A DNA stretch of 33,041 nt from an uncultured Pyrinomonadaceae bacterium (GCA_902805935.1 CADCUR010000142.1:1-33041), one strand, 5' to 3'. Shown: positions 1 through 8,552, numbered from the stretch's first letter. The notes: generated by a model from the sequence alone, not told the origin. Translations and numbers: made by a program.

Positions 1-656
1 ACGGCTGAAGTCGGACCGTAGGCGACGCGTCCGTCGCGTTCGCCTGTTACATCGGACGAGAGCAGCCAAACCTTGTTTTCTTTTGCCCGCTCGATTCGCA
101 TTTTGTGATGCAGGTGTTTATATTTTTCCGCCGTTTTGCGGCGCATCATATTATTGGACGGGCAAAGAATCAATTTGACCGCTTGTGCGGCTAATCGAGC
201 GGCGGCTTCCGCAAATTGCGTGTCGTAGCAAATGTTAATTCCAAACCTCAAATCGTTTATTTCAAACGCCGGGTAATCCGTGCCGGCTGTAAAAATTCGC
301 TCGCCGTCCAAAAGATGCGTCTTGCGATATTTGCCCAACAAACTGCCTCTTTTCAAAATAACGGCGGTGTTATAAATTAACCCTTCCTCTTCCTCGATCA
401 TTCCGAAAACAATCGCCGGCTCGAATTTAGACAGCCGCCCGCATATTTTTTCAAACGCCGGAGAAGACGTATTAACCGCATGTTTTTCAACCGAAAGTTT
501 TTCGGTCAGATAACCTTGCAGAAAACACTCTGGAAAACAGATTAATGAAACGCCTTCGACTTGCGCTTGCCCGGCAAATTTTTCAACCCATTCGAGCGAA
601 GAATTAATGTCTTCCCGAATATCCGGAACCTGGCAAACGGCAACTTTAACGGACAT
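1..656 (-). CDS. Carbon-nitrogen hydrolase (nitrilase superfamily), C-terminus truncated by window edge
   Basis: Reverse-strand translation from the ATG at 656: MSVKVAVCQVPDIREDINSSLEWVEKFAGQAQVEGVSLICFPECFLQGYL...GKYRKTHLLDGE...GINICYDTQFAEAAARLAAQAVKLILCPSNN. The FPE, GKYRKTHL and ICYD motifs match the nitrilase Glu-Lys-Cys signature. It is absent from the ORF track because it runs off the edge. Confidence 0.9.
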   Translation of the reverse strand, partial: MSVKVAVCQVPDIREDINSSLEWVEKFAGQAQVEGVSLICFPECFLQGYLTEKLSVEKHAVNTSSPAFEKICGRLSKFEPAIVFGMIEEEEGLIYNTAVILKRGSLLGKYRKTHLLDGERIFTAGTDYPAFEINDLRFGINICYDTQFAEAAARLAAQAVKLILCPSNNMMRRKTAEKYKHLHHKMRIERAKENKVWLLSSDVTGERDGRVAYGPTSA

Positions 657-751
657 ACTTTTGGTTGTAATTTTACAAGACTAATATACCGCAGCTAAAA
701 AGGATGAAGCCGAAACTTCATCCTTCATCGTTCCTAATTGATCCTTGATTT

Positions 752-2224
752 TTACTGTCCCTGACCGAGCGCGTAACCGGCTTTGCCGTCGAAGTTGTAG
801 AGGTGTTCGGTTTTGATAAAGTCTAAACCGTTTTCCTCGAAACGTCCGAGCAGGCTGATTACTTGCTGTTTCGTCAGCGTGCCGCCGTCGGTGTCGGACA
901 TAAAGCGGCAGCGCCAGTGGTCGACGCAGAAGGTGTCGGGCTGTCCGCCGGGGTAAACTTTTGTGCCGCGGCTGGAAATCATCACTAATTTAACCCCGTC
1001 GCCGTTGACCCTTTCGACCAGCGGACCGAGTTCGTCAGCTGCGCCGAAAAATTTGCCGTTCCACCAGTGAATGAAAACGTCCAAGCCGACCAAATCTTTT
1101 TTCGCTTGTATCGGCTGGTTGTAAAGCGGTTTGGTCGCCGTTTCCCCGGATTCTTCGATAACTTTATATTCGACCGTTTTCAAAGTTTCGGGTTTTTGTC
1201 CCAATCGGGCGACAACGGCTTCGCCGAATTCTTTAGTGCCGACGGTTTCTTTTGTCGTGCCTTCGCGGGCGATGTCGTAGGTGTGGATGCCGTCTTCAAT
1301 CGTTTTTAACCAGGCGTTGTGCGCCAAAGTTGCGATGTCTTGCTGTCCGATGTGGACGAGCATCATTATCGCGCCCAAAAACAATCCCGACGGATTGGCT
1401 TTGTTTTGCCCGGCGCGGCGCGGCGCGCTGCCGTGAATCGCTTCAAACATCGAAACCGCTTCGCCGATATTTGCCGAACCCGCTAAGCCGACCGAGCCGG
1501 TCATTTGCGCCGTCACGTCCGACAAAATATCGCCGTAGAGATTCGGCATTACGATGACATCGAAATTTTCCGGCGTGTCAACGAGTTTCGCCGCGCCGAT
1601 GTCAACAATCCACGATTCGTTTTCAATGCCCGAATATTCGGGCGCAATTTCGTTGAAAACCTTGGCGAACAAACCGTCGGTCTGCTTCATAATGTTGTCT
1701 TTGACAAAGCAGGTGACTTTTTTGCGGTTGTTCTTTTTGGCGTATTCAAACGCGTAGCGGACGATTTTTTCGCAGCCGGGACGCGAAATCAGCTTTAAGC
1801 ACTGTTCGACCATATCGGTCTGGCGATGCTCGATGCCGCCGTAAGTGTCTTCTTCATTTTCGCGGACGATGACCACGTCCATCACCGGGTTTTTGGTTTT
1901 AACGAACGGATGATACGAAACGCACGGGCGCACGTTCGCATACATTCCGAGCGTTTTTCTGACCGTCACGTTCAGCGATTTAAAACCGCCGCCCTGCGGA
2001 GTCGTAATCGGAGCTTTGAGAAAAACTTTTGTTCTTCGCAAAGATTCCCACGATTCCGGCGCGATGCCGGCGGTGTTGCCCGAATTATAAACTTTCTCGC
2101 CGATTTCAATCGTTTCAATATCGAGCCGTGCGCCCGCTTCTTTCAAAATATGCAAAGTCGCGTCCATAATTTCAGGACCGATGCCGTCGCCGTGCGCGAC
2201 CGTAATAGGAACATTATTAGCCAT
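752..2224 (-). CDS. icd: Isocitrate dehydrogenase (NADP-type, long form with C-terminal extension)
   Basis: 490-aa ORF with isocitrate/isopropylmalate dehydrogenase features: VAHGDGIGPEIMDA, VRENEEDTYGGIEHRQTD, NLYGDILSDVTAQMTGSVGLAGSANIG, MFEAIHGSAPRRAGQNKANPSGL. Confidence 0.93.
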   Translation of the reverse strand: MANNVPITVAHGDGIGPEIMDATLHILKEAGARLDIETIEIGEKVYNSGNTAGIAPESWESLRRTKVFLKAPITTPQGGGFKSLNVTVRKTLGMYANVRPCVSYHPFVKTKNPVMDVVIVRENEEDTYGGIEHRQTDMVEQCLKLISRPGCEKIVRYAFEYAKKNNRKKVTCFVKDNIMKQTDGLFAKVFNEIAPEYSGIENESWIVDIGAAKLVDTPENFDVIVMPNLYGDILSDVTAQMTGSVGLAGSANIGEAVSMFEAIHGSAPRRAGQNKANPSGLFLGAIMMLVHIGQQDIATLAHNAWLKTIEDGIHTYDIAREGTTKETVGTKEFGEAVVARLGQKPETLKTVEYKVIEESGETATKPLYNQPIQAKKDLVGLDVFIHWWNGKFFGAADELGPLVERVNGDGVKLVMISSRGTKVYPGGQPDTFCVDHWRCRFMSDTDGGTLTKQQVISLLGRFEENGLDFIKTEHLYNFDGKAGYALGQGQ

Positions 2225-2500
2225 TTTTAATAAACTCTTTTTCCTTCCTTATAAATTTTTGTCGTAAACTAAAGAAATAATGATACGTCACTTGTTCTGA
2301 GAAGTGAAATGAGACTATCTTTAGAAAATCAGCATCGCGCAAAAGTTGTTCTTCGCCGCCCAAAACTTTTAATTTCCTCGACACAAACGAAATTGGCAGC
2401 CGTTTTACAGTTTGACGAACTCAAGAACTAATCCCCTGCGACGGGCTTTAGCAGTCCTATTGTTTGGGGAACGAGTGCAGCCGCTGGCACGCCGGGCGAT

Positions 2501-2788
2501 TCAGATAAAAATTTCATCAATCTTCTTCGCCAACGCAAAATCGTTTTCGGTCAAGCCGCCCGTGTCGTGCGTCGTAATCGAAAATTCCGCGTAGCCCCAA
2601 CCGAACAGTATGTCGGGATGATGGTCGCGTTCTTCGGCAATCGCGCCCGCGCGGTTGACGAAATCGAGGGCTTCGGCGAAGTTTGAAAATCCAAAACGTT
2701 TTTTCAAATTAACGCCTTCGACTTTCCAGTCTTTCAAATCTTTCAAAGCCGTTTCGATTTCCGCGGCGGACAGTTTTTTTCGAGCCAC
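2501..2788 (-). CDS. 4a-hydroxytetrahydrobiopterin dehydratase (pterin-4a-carbinolamine dehydratase)
   Basis: 95-aa ORF; KRFGFSNFAEALDFVNRAGAIAEERDHHPDILFGWGYAEFSITTHDTGGLTENDFALAKKID is the PCD/DCoH family signature. Confidence 0.93.
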   Translation of the reverse strand: MARKKLSAAEIETALKDLKDWKVEGVNLKKRFGFSNFAEALDFVNRAGAIAEERDHHPDILFGWGYAEFSITTHDTGGLTENDFALAKKIDEIFI

Positions 2789-2862
2789 TCGTTTTCAACT
2801 CCTTCTCTTTTTGGTTATACTTTGTTTTTTATTATAACGATTCGCTTTCGAATTATTCAAAA

Positions 2863-3327
2863 ATGCGTTTTTATAAAAAGTTCATAATTTTATTAGCCGC
2901 CGCCGTGCTGTTTGCCTGCGCGGATGCTGAAAAACCGTCGTCGCCGCTCGAAACCTTAAAGGCTTATACGACGGCGATTAAGAAAAAAGATACGACGGCG
3001 ATGAAGCTACTGCTATCGGACGCCTCGATAAAAATGGCGGAGCAGGAAGCCAAAGCGCAAAACGTCACGCTCGACGAAATCGTCAAACGCGAAACTTTGT
3101 TCAGAGAAAATCAAAGCACGGTCGAATTTCGCAACGAGAAGATTGACGGCGACCGCGCGACCATTGAAATGAAAGATTCGGTTGATACTTGGAACACCGT
3201 GCCGTTCGTCCGCGAAGAAGGCGTCTGGAAGATTGACAAGCAAGGCATCGCCAACCAAATGATGCTGGATTTTGAACGGGAAAACAAACGGCTCGACGCC
3301 ATTATCAATCAAGGCAAACAGCCGTAG
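2863..3327 (+). CDS. Lipoprotein, NTF2/DUF4878-like (tandem paralog 1)
   Basis: N-terminal MRFYKKFIILLAAAVLFAC lipobox; SPLETLKAYTTAIKKKDTTAMKLLLS...VPFVREEGVWKID resembles the NTF2-like lipoprotein fold. Confidence 0.75.
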   Translation: MRFYKKFIILLAAAVLFACADAEKPSSPLETLKAYTTAIKKKDTTAMKLLLSDASIKMAEQEAKAQNVTLDEIVKRETLFRENQSTVEFRNEKIDGDRATIEMKDSVDTWNTVPFVREEGVWKIDKQGIANQMMLDFERENKRLDAIINQGKQP

Positions 3328-3405
3328 GATTTGGGATTGGAAAAGCCCGTAATTTGTCGTCTTGTCAACGCTTCTCACATTTATAAAAATATAAAAATCA
3401 AATTT

Positions 3406-3912
3406 ATGAAAATTTATCGAACAATGATTGCCGCGCTCGCCGCGTTTTTGATTGTCGGTTGCGGCGGCGCGCCGCCTGTGCCGCCTGTCGCCAGCCCGAC
3501 CGACACTTTGAAGAATTACATCGAAGCGTCAAAGAAAAAAGATGTCGCGGCAATCAGGAAATCTTTGTCCAAAGGCTCGCTGGAATTAGCCGAAAAATCC
3601 GCTGAAGCGCAGAACACGACGGTTGACGAACTTTTTAAGCGCGATAATATGGCGATGCTCGATGAGATTCCCGAAATTCGCAACGAGCGAATCGAAGGCG
3701 ATGCGGCGAGCGTCGAAGTTAAGGATTTCACGAGCGGCTACGACACGATTCCGTTTGTCAAAGAAGACGGCGCGTGGAAAATCGCGTTCGATAAATATCA
3801 GCAGGCGATGATGGAAAAAATGCGGCAGGAAATGAATACGCCTCCCGCGAATGCGCCGAAACCCGGCGGACAGCCAACGGCGAATTCCAACCAATCGAAA
3901 GCGAACAAATAA
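3406..3912 (+). CDS. Lipoprotein, NTF2/DUF4878-like (tandem paralog 2)
   Basis: Start re-assigned to the internal ATG at 3406 (MKIYRTMIAALAAFLIVGCGG lipobox). The body aligns with the upstream gene: SPTDTLKNYIEASKKKD...FVKEDGAWKI. Confidence 0.75.
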   Translation: MKIYRTMIAALAAFLIVGCGGAPPVPPVASPTDTLKNYIEASKKKDVAAIRKSLSKGSLELAEKSAEAQNTTVDELFKRDNMAMLDEIPEIRNERIEGDAASVEVKDFTSGYDTIPFVKEDGAWKIAFDKYQQAMMEKMRQEMNTPPANAPKPGGQPTANSNQSKANK

Positions 3913-3966
3913 ATATTTTTATCGTCCGCGCAATGCACGCGCACAACTATAAAGAGGAAAATCTTA

Positions 3967-5196
3967 GTGGCAATTATCAAACCTTTTCGCGCTTTGCGAC
4001 CAGTTTCCGAGTTGGCAAAGCAGGTCTCGTGCGTTCCTTACGACGTGGTTTACGAAAGCGAAGTCCGCGAGTTTATCAAAGCTAATCCGCTCAGTTTTTT
4101 GCGCGTGACGCGCCCCGAAACCGAATTTCCCGAAAACTCGAATCCGCCTGCGGATCAAATTTTCGCCCGCGCCAAAGAGAATCTGCAAAAGTTTATTGAC
4201 GACGAAATCTTCGCGTCCGAAGCCGAGCCGTCTGTTTATATTTATCGTCTGGAAACCGGCGGGCGCGCGCAGACCGGCGTCGTCGCCTGTTGTTCCTTAG
4301 ACGAATACGAACTCGGAACAATCAAACGCCACGAAAAAACCCGTCCCGACAAAGTCGAAGACCGCACCGAACATCTGCTCGCCGCGCGCGCGCAGACTGG
4401 TTTAATTTTTCTCGCCTTTCGCAACACCGAACGCATTCGACTTTTGATTTACGAAGCGACGCGGACAAAACCGATTTATGATTTTTACTGCGCCGACGGC
4501 GTGCGGCAAACCGTCTGGCGCGTCGCGGGGCAGACCGAAGATTTCGCCGCCGCTTTCGCCGAAGTTCCCGCGCTGTATATCGCCGACGGGCATCACCGGA
4601 TGGAGAGCGCGAATCTAGCCAGAAAAAAACTGATTGAAAAAAACCCGGAACACACTGGCGCGGAAGATTATAATTTCGTCGTCGCCGGAATGTTTCCGGC
4701 GGAAGATTTGCGGATTTTGGCTTACAATCGCATCGTCAAAGATTTGAACGGCTTGAGCGAAGCGGAATTTTTCGACCGCGTGCGCGAACATTTCGTCGTC
4801 ACGGAAACAGACAAAAAAGTTCCCGCTAGTCACGGCGAGTTTTGTTTGTATCTGGGCGGCAAATGGTATAAATTGCGATTTGCTTTGGATTTCGTGCAGC
4901 CGCCAAATGCGATTGAAAATCTCGACGCGAGTATTTTGCAAAACTATCTGCTCGCGCCCGTTTTGGGCATTGAAGATGCGCGCACGAGCGAGCGAATCGG
5001 CTTTGTCGGCGGCGCGCGCGGCACCGACGAACTCGAAAAACTCGTTGACAACGGCAGGGCGAAAGCGGCGTTTTCGTTGTTTCCGACGACGATGGACGAC
5101 CTTTTCGCCGTCTCGGATATGAACGAAATTATGCCGCCGAAATCAACTTGGTTCGAGCCGAAATTAAAAGACGGGCTGCTCGTTCATCTAATATAA
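3967..5196 (+). CDS. DUF1015 family protein
   Basis: GTG start; MAIIKPFRALRPVSELAKQVSCVPYDVV...YIADGHHRMESA...FPTTMDDLFAVSDMNEIMPPKSTWFEPKLKDGLLVHLI is characteristic of DUF1015. Confidence 0.9.
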   Translation: MAIIKPFRALRPVSELAKQVSCVPYDVVYESEVREFIKANPLSFLRVTRPETEFPENSNPPADQIFARAKENLQKFIDDEIFASEAEPSVYIYRLETGGRAQTGVVACCSLDEYELGTIKRHEKTRPDKVEDRTEHLLAARAQTGLIFLAFRNTERIRLLIYEATRTKPIYDFYCADGVRQTVWRVAGQTEDFAAAFAEVPALYIADGHHRMESANLARKKLIEKNPEHTGAEDYNFVVAGMFPAEDLRILAYNRIVKDLNGLSEAEFFDRVREHFVVTETDKKVPASHGEFCLYLGGKWYKLRFALDFVQPPNAIENLDASILQNYLLAPVLGIEDARTSERIGFVGGARGTDELEKLVDNGRAKAAFSLFPTTMDDLFAVSDMNEIMPPKSTWFEPKLKDGLLVHLI

Positions 5197-5199
5197 TTA

Positions 5200-5267
5200 A
5201 ATGCGCGAACTTTAAATTACGAATCGAAGAAATGTTGCGGGCATTCATAATTTGAAATTCGCGCATT
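5200..5267. terminator. 20-bp-arm imperfect inverted repeat between DUF1015 and GNAT genes
   Basis: AATGCGCGAACTTTAAATTA (5200-5219) and TAATTTGAAATTCGCGCATT (5248-5267) are complementary with two non-Watson-Crick positions. It lies 4 nt after the stop codon at 5196. Confidence 0.45.
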
Positions 5268-5282
5268 CGCGCATCCGAATTT

Positions 5283-5807
5283 ATGTTCGAAACCGACCGA
5301 TTGATTTTGCGACCGCTCGACAAAAACGACGTTGACGCGATTTACCGGATGCGGAGCGACGCGGACGTGATGCGCTTTATCCGCGAGCCGCAAAATCGCC
5401 GCGAATCAACCGATTGGGTCAAACTCGTTTCGAGCCGCTGGGCGATTGAACGAATCGGTTTCTGCGCGATGCTCGAAAAGTTGTCGGGCGTATTCGTCGG
5501 CTGGTGCGGAATCTGGCGTTTGAAGGAAACCGGCGAGCTTGAAATCGGTTATGCCGTCGCCAAAGAATTTTGGGGAAGAGGCTTAGCGTCCGAAGCCGCG
5601 CACGCCTTTTTAAATTACGCTTTTGACGAATTAAACCAAGAGAAAATAGTCGCCGTAGCGCGTCCAGAAAACGCGGCATCGCGGCGCGTGATGGAAAAAC
5701 TCGGAATGAGCCTTATGGGAACAGGCACGTTTTATGAACAAATCTTAGTTCAATACGCGATTACTAAAGAGGAATATGCTCGAAACCGAAAGACTTCTCG
5801 TGCGTAA
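5283..5807 (+). CDS. GNAT family N-acetyltransferase (RimJ/RimL-like)
   Basis: MFETDRLILRPLDKNDVDAIYRMRSDADVMRFI...EIGYAVAKEFWGRGLASEAAHAFLNYAFDELNQEKIVAVARPENAASRRVMEKLGM. Confidence 0.92.
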   Translation: MFETDRLILRPLDKNDVDAIYRMRSDADVMRFIREPQNRRESTDWVKLVSSRWAIERIGFCAMLEKLSGVFVGWCGIWRLKETGELEIGYAVAKEFWGRGLASEAAHAFLNYAFDELNQEKIVAVARPENAASRRVMEKLGMSLMGTGTFYEQILVQYAITKEEYARNRKTSRA

Positions 5808-6285
5808 ATTTACGCCCGAAGATTTGGACGCGCTTATCGAATTGCGTTCGGACGACGAAGTTACCAAATATCTCGGCGGCAGAAGGTTGCAAAACCCGGA
5901 AGCGATTGCCAAGCGTTTGCAGTTTTATCTGAACTGTTACGCAAAGTTCGGTTTCGGAATGTGCGCTCTCGTCTGGAAAGAGACCGGCGAAATGTTTGGC
6001 TGGAGCGGACTGCAGCCGCTCGACGACACCACGGAAATCGAAGTCGGTTACGGAATGATAAAAAATTTCTGGGGAATGGGCATCGGTTACGAATGCGCGC
6101 GAGCGTGGATTCGATACGGATTTGAAAAGGCGAATCTTGAGAGAATCGTCGCCGTCGCTTCGCCCGAAAACACGGGTTCGTGGCGGATTATGGAAAAATG
6201 CGGAATGCGCTATGAGAAAACCGAAACGCATTACGGAATAGAATGCGTCTTTTACGCGATTTCTAAAAATGAATGGAAATCTTGA
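5776..6285 (+). CDS. GNAT family N-acetyltransferase (RimJ/RimL-like), overlaps upstream paralog
   Basis: MLETERLLVRKFTPEDLDALIELRSDDEVTKYLGG...EVGYGMIKNFWGMGIGYECARAWIRYGFEKANLERIVAVASPENTGSWRIMEKCGM. Confidence 0.92.
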   Translation: MLETERLLVRKFTPEDLDALIELRSDDEVTKYLGGRRLQNPEAIAKRLQFYLNCYAKFGFGMCALVWKETGEMFGWSGLQPLDDTTEIEVGYGMIKNFWGMGIGYECARAWIRYGFEKANLERIVAVASPENTGSWRIMEKCGMRYEKTETHYGIECVFYAISKNEWKS

Positions 6286-6297
6286 TGCGCGGCGGCA

Positions 6298-6319
6298 CGC
6301 GCGCGTTCGTTTGCGCGCG
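6298..6319. terminator. GC-only stem hairpin between convergent genes
   Basis: CGCGCGC (6298-6304) / GCGCGCG (6313-6319) with an 8-nt loop. No T-tract follows, so terminator function is uncertain. Confidence 0.3.
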
Positions 6320-6373
6320 AAGGGCGAAAACTCATTCTAGAAAACCATTCATAAATTAAAAGCGGCGGGCGTT

Positions 6374-7075
6374 TTACTCGAATTCATTCGAAAACTCGAA
6401 ATCTTCCGCCGGAATTTCAATGATTTTTTCCGTAAAGGCGTGAACCACGAGTTCGAGCCGATTGTGGACTTTTAGTTTTTCAAAAATCGAAGTCAAATGG
6501 TGACGCACGGTCGCCTCGCTGAGAAAAAGTTTCTCGGCGGTTTCTTTGTTTTTCATTCCCTGACAAACAAGCGTTAAAACTTCTCGTTCCCGCACCGTCA
6601 AAGCCGAACAATTGTTTAAATTAACTTTTTCGGAAGCAGAATTTTTTTCACACAAAAGCTTTCTGATTGTTTCGTTTAATAATTTTCGTACAAACCATGT
6701 TTCGCCGTTACTGACGACGTTAATCGCTTTGATGAGAACATCGGCGGACTGCTCTTTCCTGACCACGCCGTTAATTCCGAGCAGCAGATATTTCCGATGC
6801 CGCTCGGTTTGTGCGGAATTTGTAATGACGATAATTGAAATGTGTTCCGGCTGAAGCAAAAGAAAAGACGGAAAATCCCGCGTATCGGCTTCGCTCGAAT
6901 CAACGAGTAAAATATCCGGCTTGGCTTTCTGAATCAAAACTGAGGCTTCTGACAAACTCGCTGTTTCACCCACGACTTTGATATTTTTTTCCGCTTCGAG
7001 CCGCAGCTTTAAACCGCTTCGGAAAATCAAGAAATCGCCGACGATCATAATTTTAATTTCTTTTGGCGTTTCCAT
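6374..7075 (-). CDS. LuxR/NarL-family response regulator
   Basis: Receiver-like N-terminus (IMIVGDFLIFRSGLKLRLEAEKNIKVVGE...DILLVDSSEAD...IIVITNS) and C-terminal LuxR HTH (LTVREREVLTLVCQGMKNKETAEKLFLSEATVRHHLTSIFEKLKVHNRLELVVHA). Confidence 0.9.
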   Translation of the reverse strand: METPKEIKIMIVGDFLIFRSGLKLRLEAEKNIKVVGETASLSEASVLIQKAKPDILLVDSSEADTRDFPSFLLLQPEHISIIVITNSAQTERHRKYLLLGINGVVRKEQSADVLIKAINVVSNGETWFVRKLLNETIRKLLCEKNSASEKVNLNNCSALTVREREVLTLVCQGMKNKETAEKLFLSEATVRHHLTSIFEKLKVHNRLELVVHAFTEKIIEIPAEDFEFSNEFE

Positions 7076-7097
7076 AGAGGTGACGGATCAGAATCAG

Positions 7098-7805
7098 TTA
7101 AACAGATTTCACGGGCGGCGAAACAATTCGCTGCCGATACGCGTAAATGGCAAGATTCAGCCGGTCTTCGATGTTCAGCTTACTGTATATCGAACTTAAA
7201 TGTTGCCGAACGGTGGTTTCACTGATACACAATTTTTTTGATATATCCTTATTTTTCAAACCCAAACCGATCATTTTGACTATTTCGAGTTCGCGCCTGG
7301 TTAAAGTATCGCCTTTGAAATAAGCGTTATCTTTATATTTAATGTCGCTTGTTGAATTAGAATTCCCTTCAAAAAGCCGGGCAACCAGATTTTGATTTAA
7401 CCAGACTTCACCGGCGGATATTTGTTTAATCGCCCGGCTGAGAACTCGCCCGCTTTGATTGACTCCGACTATTCCGGCGACGCCGAATTGCAGCGCCGCT
7501 GCCTGGATCGCCAGATTATTTGGACTGCATAAAATAACGATTTTTGTTTTAGGAGCGGCTTTGAGCAAATCGGTCACGACGGCGATATTTTCGCTTTCGT
7601 TCTCCAGTAAACAAATCAGAGTTACATCAGGTTTGTTCCGAGAAACTTTTTCAATCAACTCCGCCGTCGTGCCGACCACATCGAGAACGTTTAACTGACG
7701 GTCGTTTTCGAGTAACGACTGCAAGGAACTGCGGGTCAGAGCATACGTTGCCAGTATAGTGATATTAGTTTTTTGGTGTGAAATGTTGTTGAAGAATGAG
7801 TCCAC
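7098..7805 (-). CDS. LuxR-family transcriptional regulator with degenerate receiver-like domain
   Basis: C-terminal LuxR HTH (LTRRELEIVKMIGLGLKNKDISKKLCISETTVRQHLSSIYSKLNIEDRLNLAIYAYRQ). The N-terminal receiver fold is recognisable but lacks the acidic pair and phospho-acceptor Asp. Confidence 0.88.
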   Translation of the reverse strand: MDSFFNNISHQKTNITILATYALTRSSLQSLLENDRQLNVLDVVGTTAELIEKVSRNKPDVTLICLLENESENIAVVTDLLKAAPKTKIVILCSPNNLAIQAAALQFGVAGIVGVNQSGRVLSRAIKQISAGEVWLNQNLVARLFEGNSNSTSDIKYKDNAYFKGDTLTRRELEIVKMIGLGLKNKDISKKLCISETTVRQHLSSIYSKLNIEDRLNLAIYAYRQRIVSPPVKSV

Positions 7806-8010
7806 TTCTGCTACCTCTCCACTGCAGCAAAACTTCGCTGGTTTTTTTAATAAATAATTTCAGATACTAACGACATCAGTTGCGCGCCGGAAATTTCTGA
7901 AATTATTTGGTAAAACGGTGTGGAATTGTTCTTATAAATTGAACCTCTTCCACCAAGTTCAACGAACCAATCAAAAGTTAATTTGGTTACTTTCAATTTT
8001 GTAAAGTCGT

Positions 8011-8029
8011 CTTGCGCTTGCGGCGCAAG
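8011..8029. repeat. Perfect 7-bp stem hairpin in intergenic region
   Basis: CTTGCGC-TTGCG-GCGCAAG. Confidence 0.6.
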
Positions 8030-8153
8030 ATAATTTTTGTCGTTCGACTGAAGCCATCAGTTATTGATTGTTCTTTTGATAACAACCGTTATGCACAACC
8101 AAATGTTAAGGTAAACGACTAAAGGTTAAAAAATTCAGTATATGGTCTATGAG

Positions 8154-8196
8154 TTACAAGCAGGTGAATTTTTACTTGTAATCAGGTGAAATTTAC
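8154..8196. promoter_or_regulatory. Operator-like nested direct and inverted repeats
   Basis: TTACAAG-(14)-CTTGTAA inverted repeat (8154-8181), plus direct repeats CAGGTGAATTTTTAC (8161-8175) and CAGGTGAAATTTAC (8183-8196) offset by 22 bp. Confidence 0.4.
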
Positions 8197-8259
8197 AATT
8201 TCTCTCCCAAGCAAATTCAAAGTCGTTAAATGAGCATAACGAAAATTCTTTTTATGAAC

Positions 8260-8293
8260 GTCATTTATATGACATAGATGACAAAAAATGTCA
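8260..8293. promoter_or_regulatory. Cluster of TGAC-type inverted repeats, operator-like
   Basis: GTCAT-TTAT-ATGAC (8260-8273) followed by TGACA-AAAAA-TGTCA (8279-8293). Confidence 0.4.
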
Positions 8294-8518
8294 AATGATT
8301 TTTCGCAATACTTTCGTCGTCGGAACCAAAGAAGAAAACCGTCGCTTCAAAACATCAAGAATATTTTCAAATTAATACAAATAGCTAAAAATTTAGGCGG
8401 TTTATATGATACGTCGCGGGAAAATTACAATTACTTTCTAATCAAGCAAAAACTAATAGCGCAAAGAAAGACTGAAATTAAGTAAGTTCATTTTTCTGCC
8501 TCGCCGTAGCATCGTCAA

Positions 8519-8552
8519 GAGCCGTCACCGGCTCCCCCTTATCATTCGAATG
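8519..8552. promoter_or_regulatory. Two adjacent small inverted repeats upstream of the DUF3494-like gene
   Basis: GAGCCG-TCAC-CGGCTC (8519-8534) and the palindrome CATTCGAATG (8543-8552), about 170-200 bp upstream of the 8720 start. Confidence 0.35.

Noticed and set aside
8288-8485. 65-aa ORF (MSNDFSQYFRRRNQRRKPSLQNIKNIFK...)
   Set aside because: No family, AT-rich context, and its start overlaps operator-like palindromes; not enough support to call a gene.
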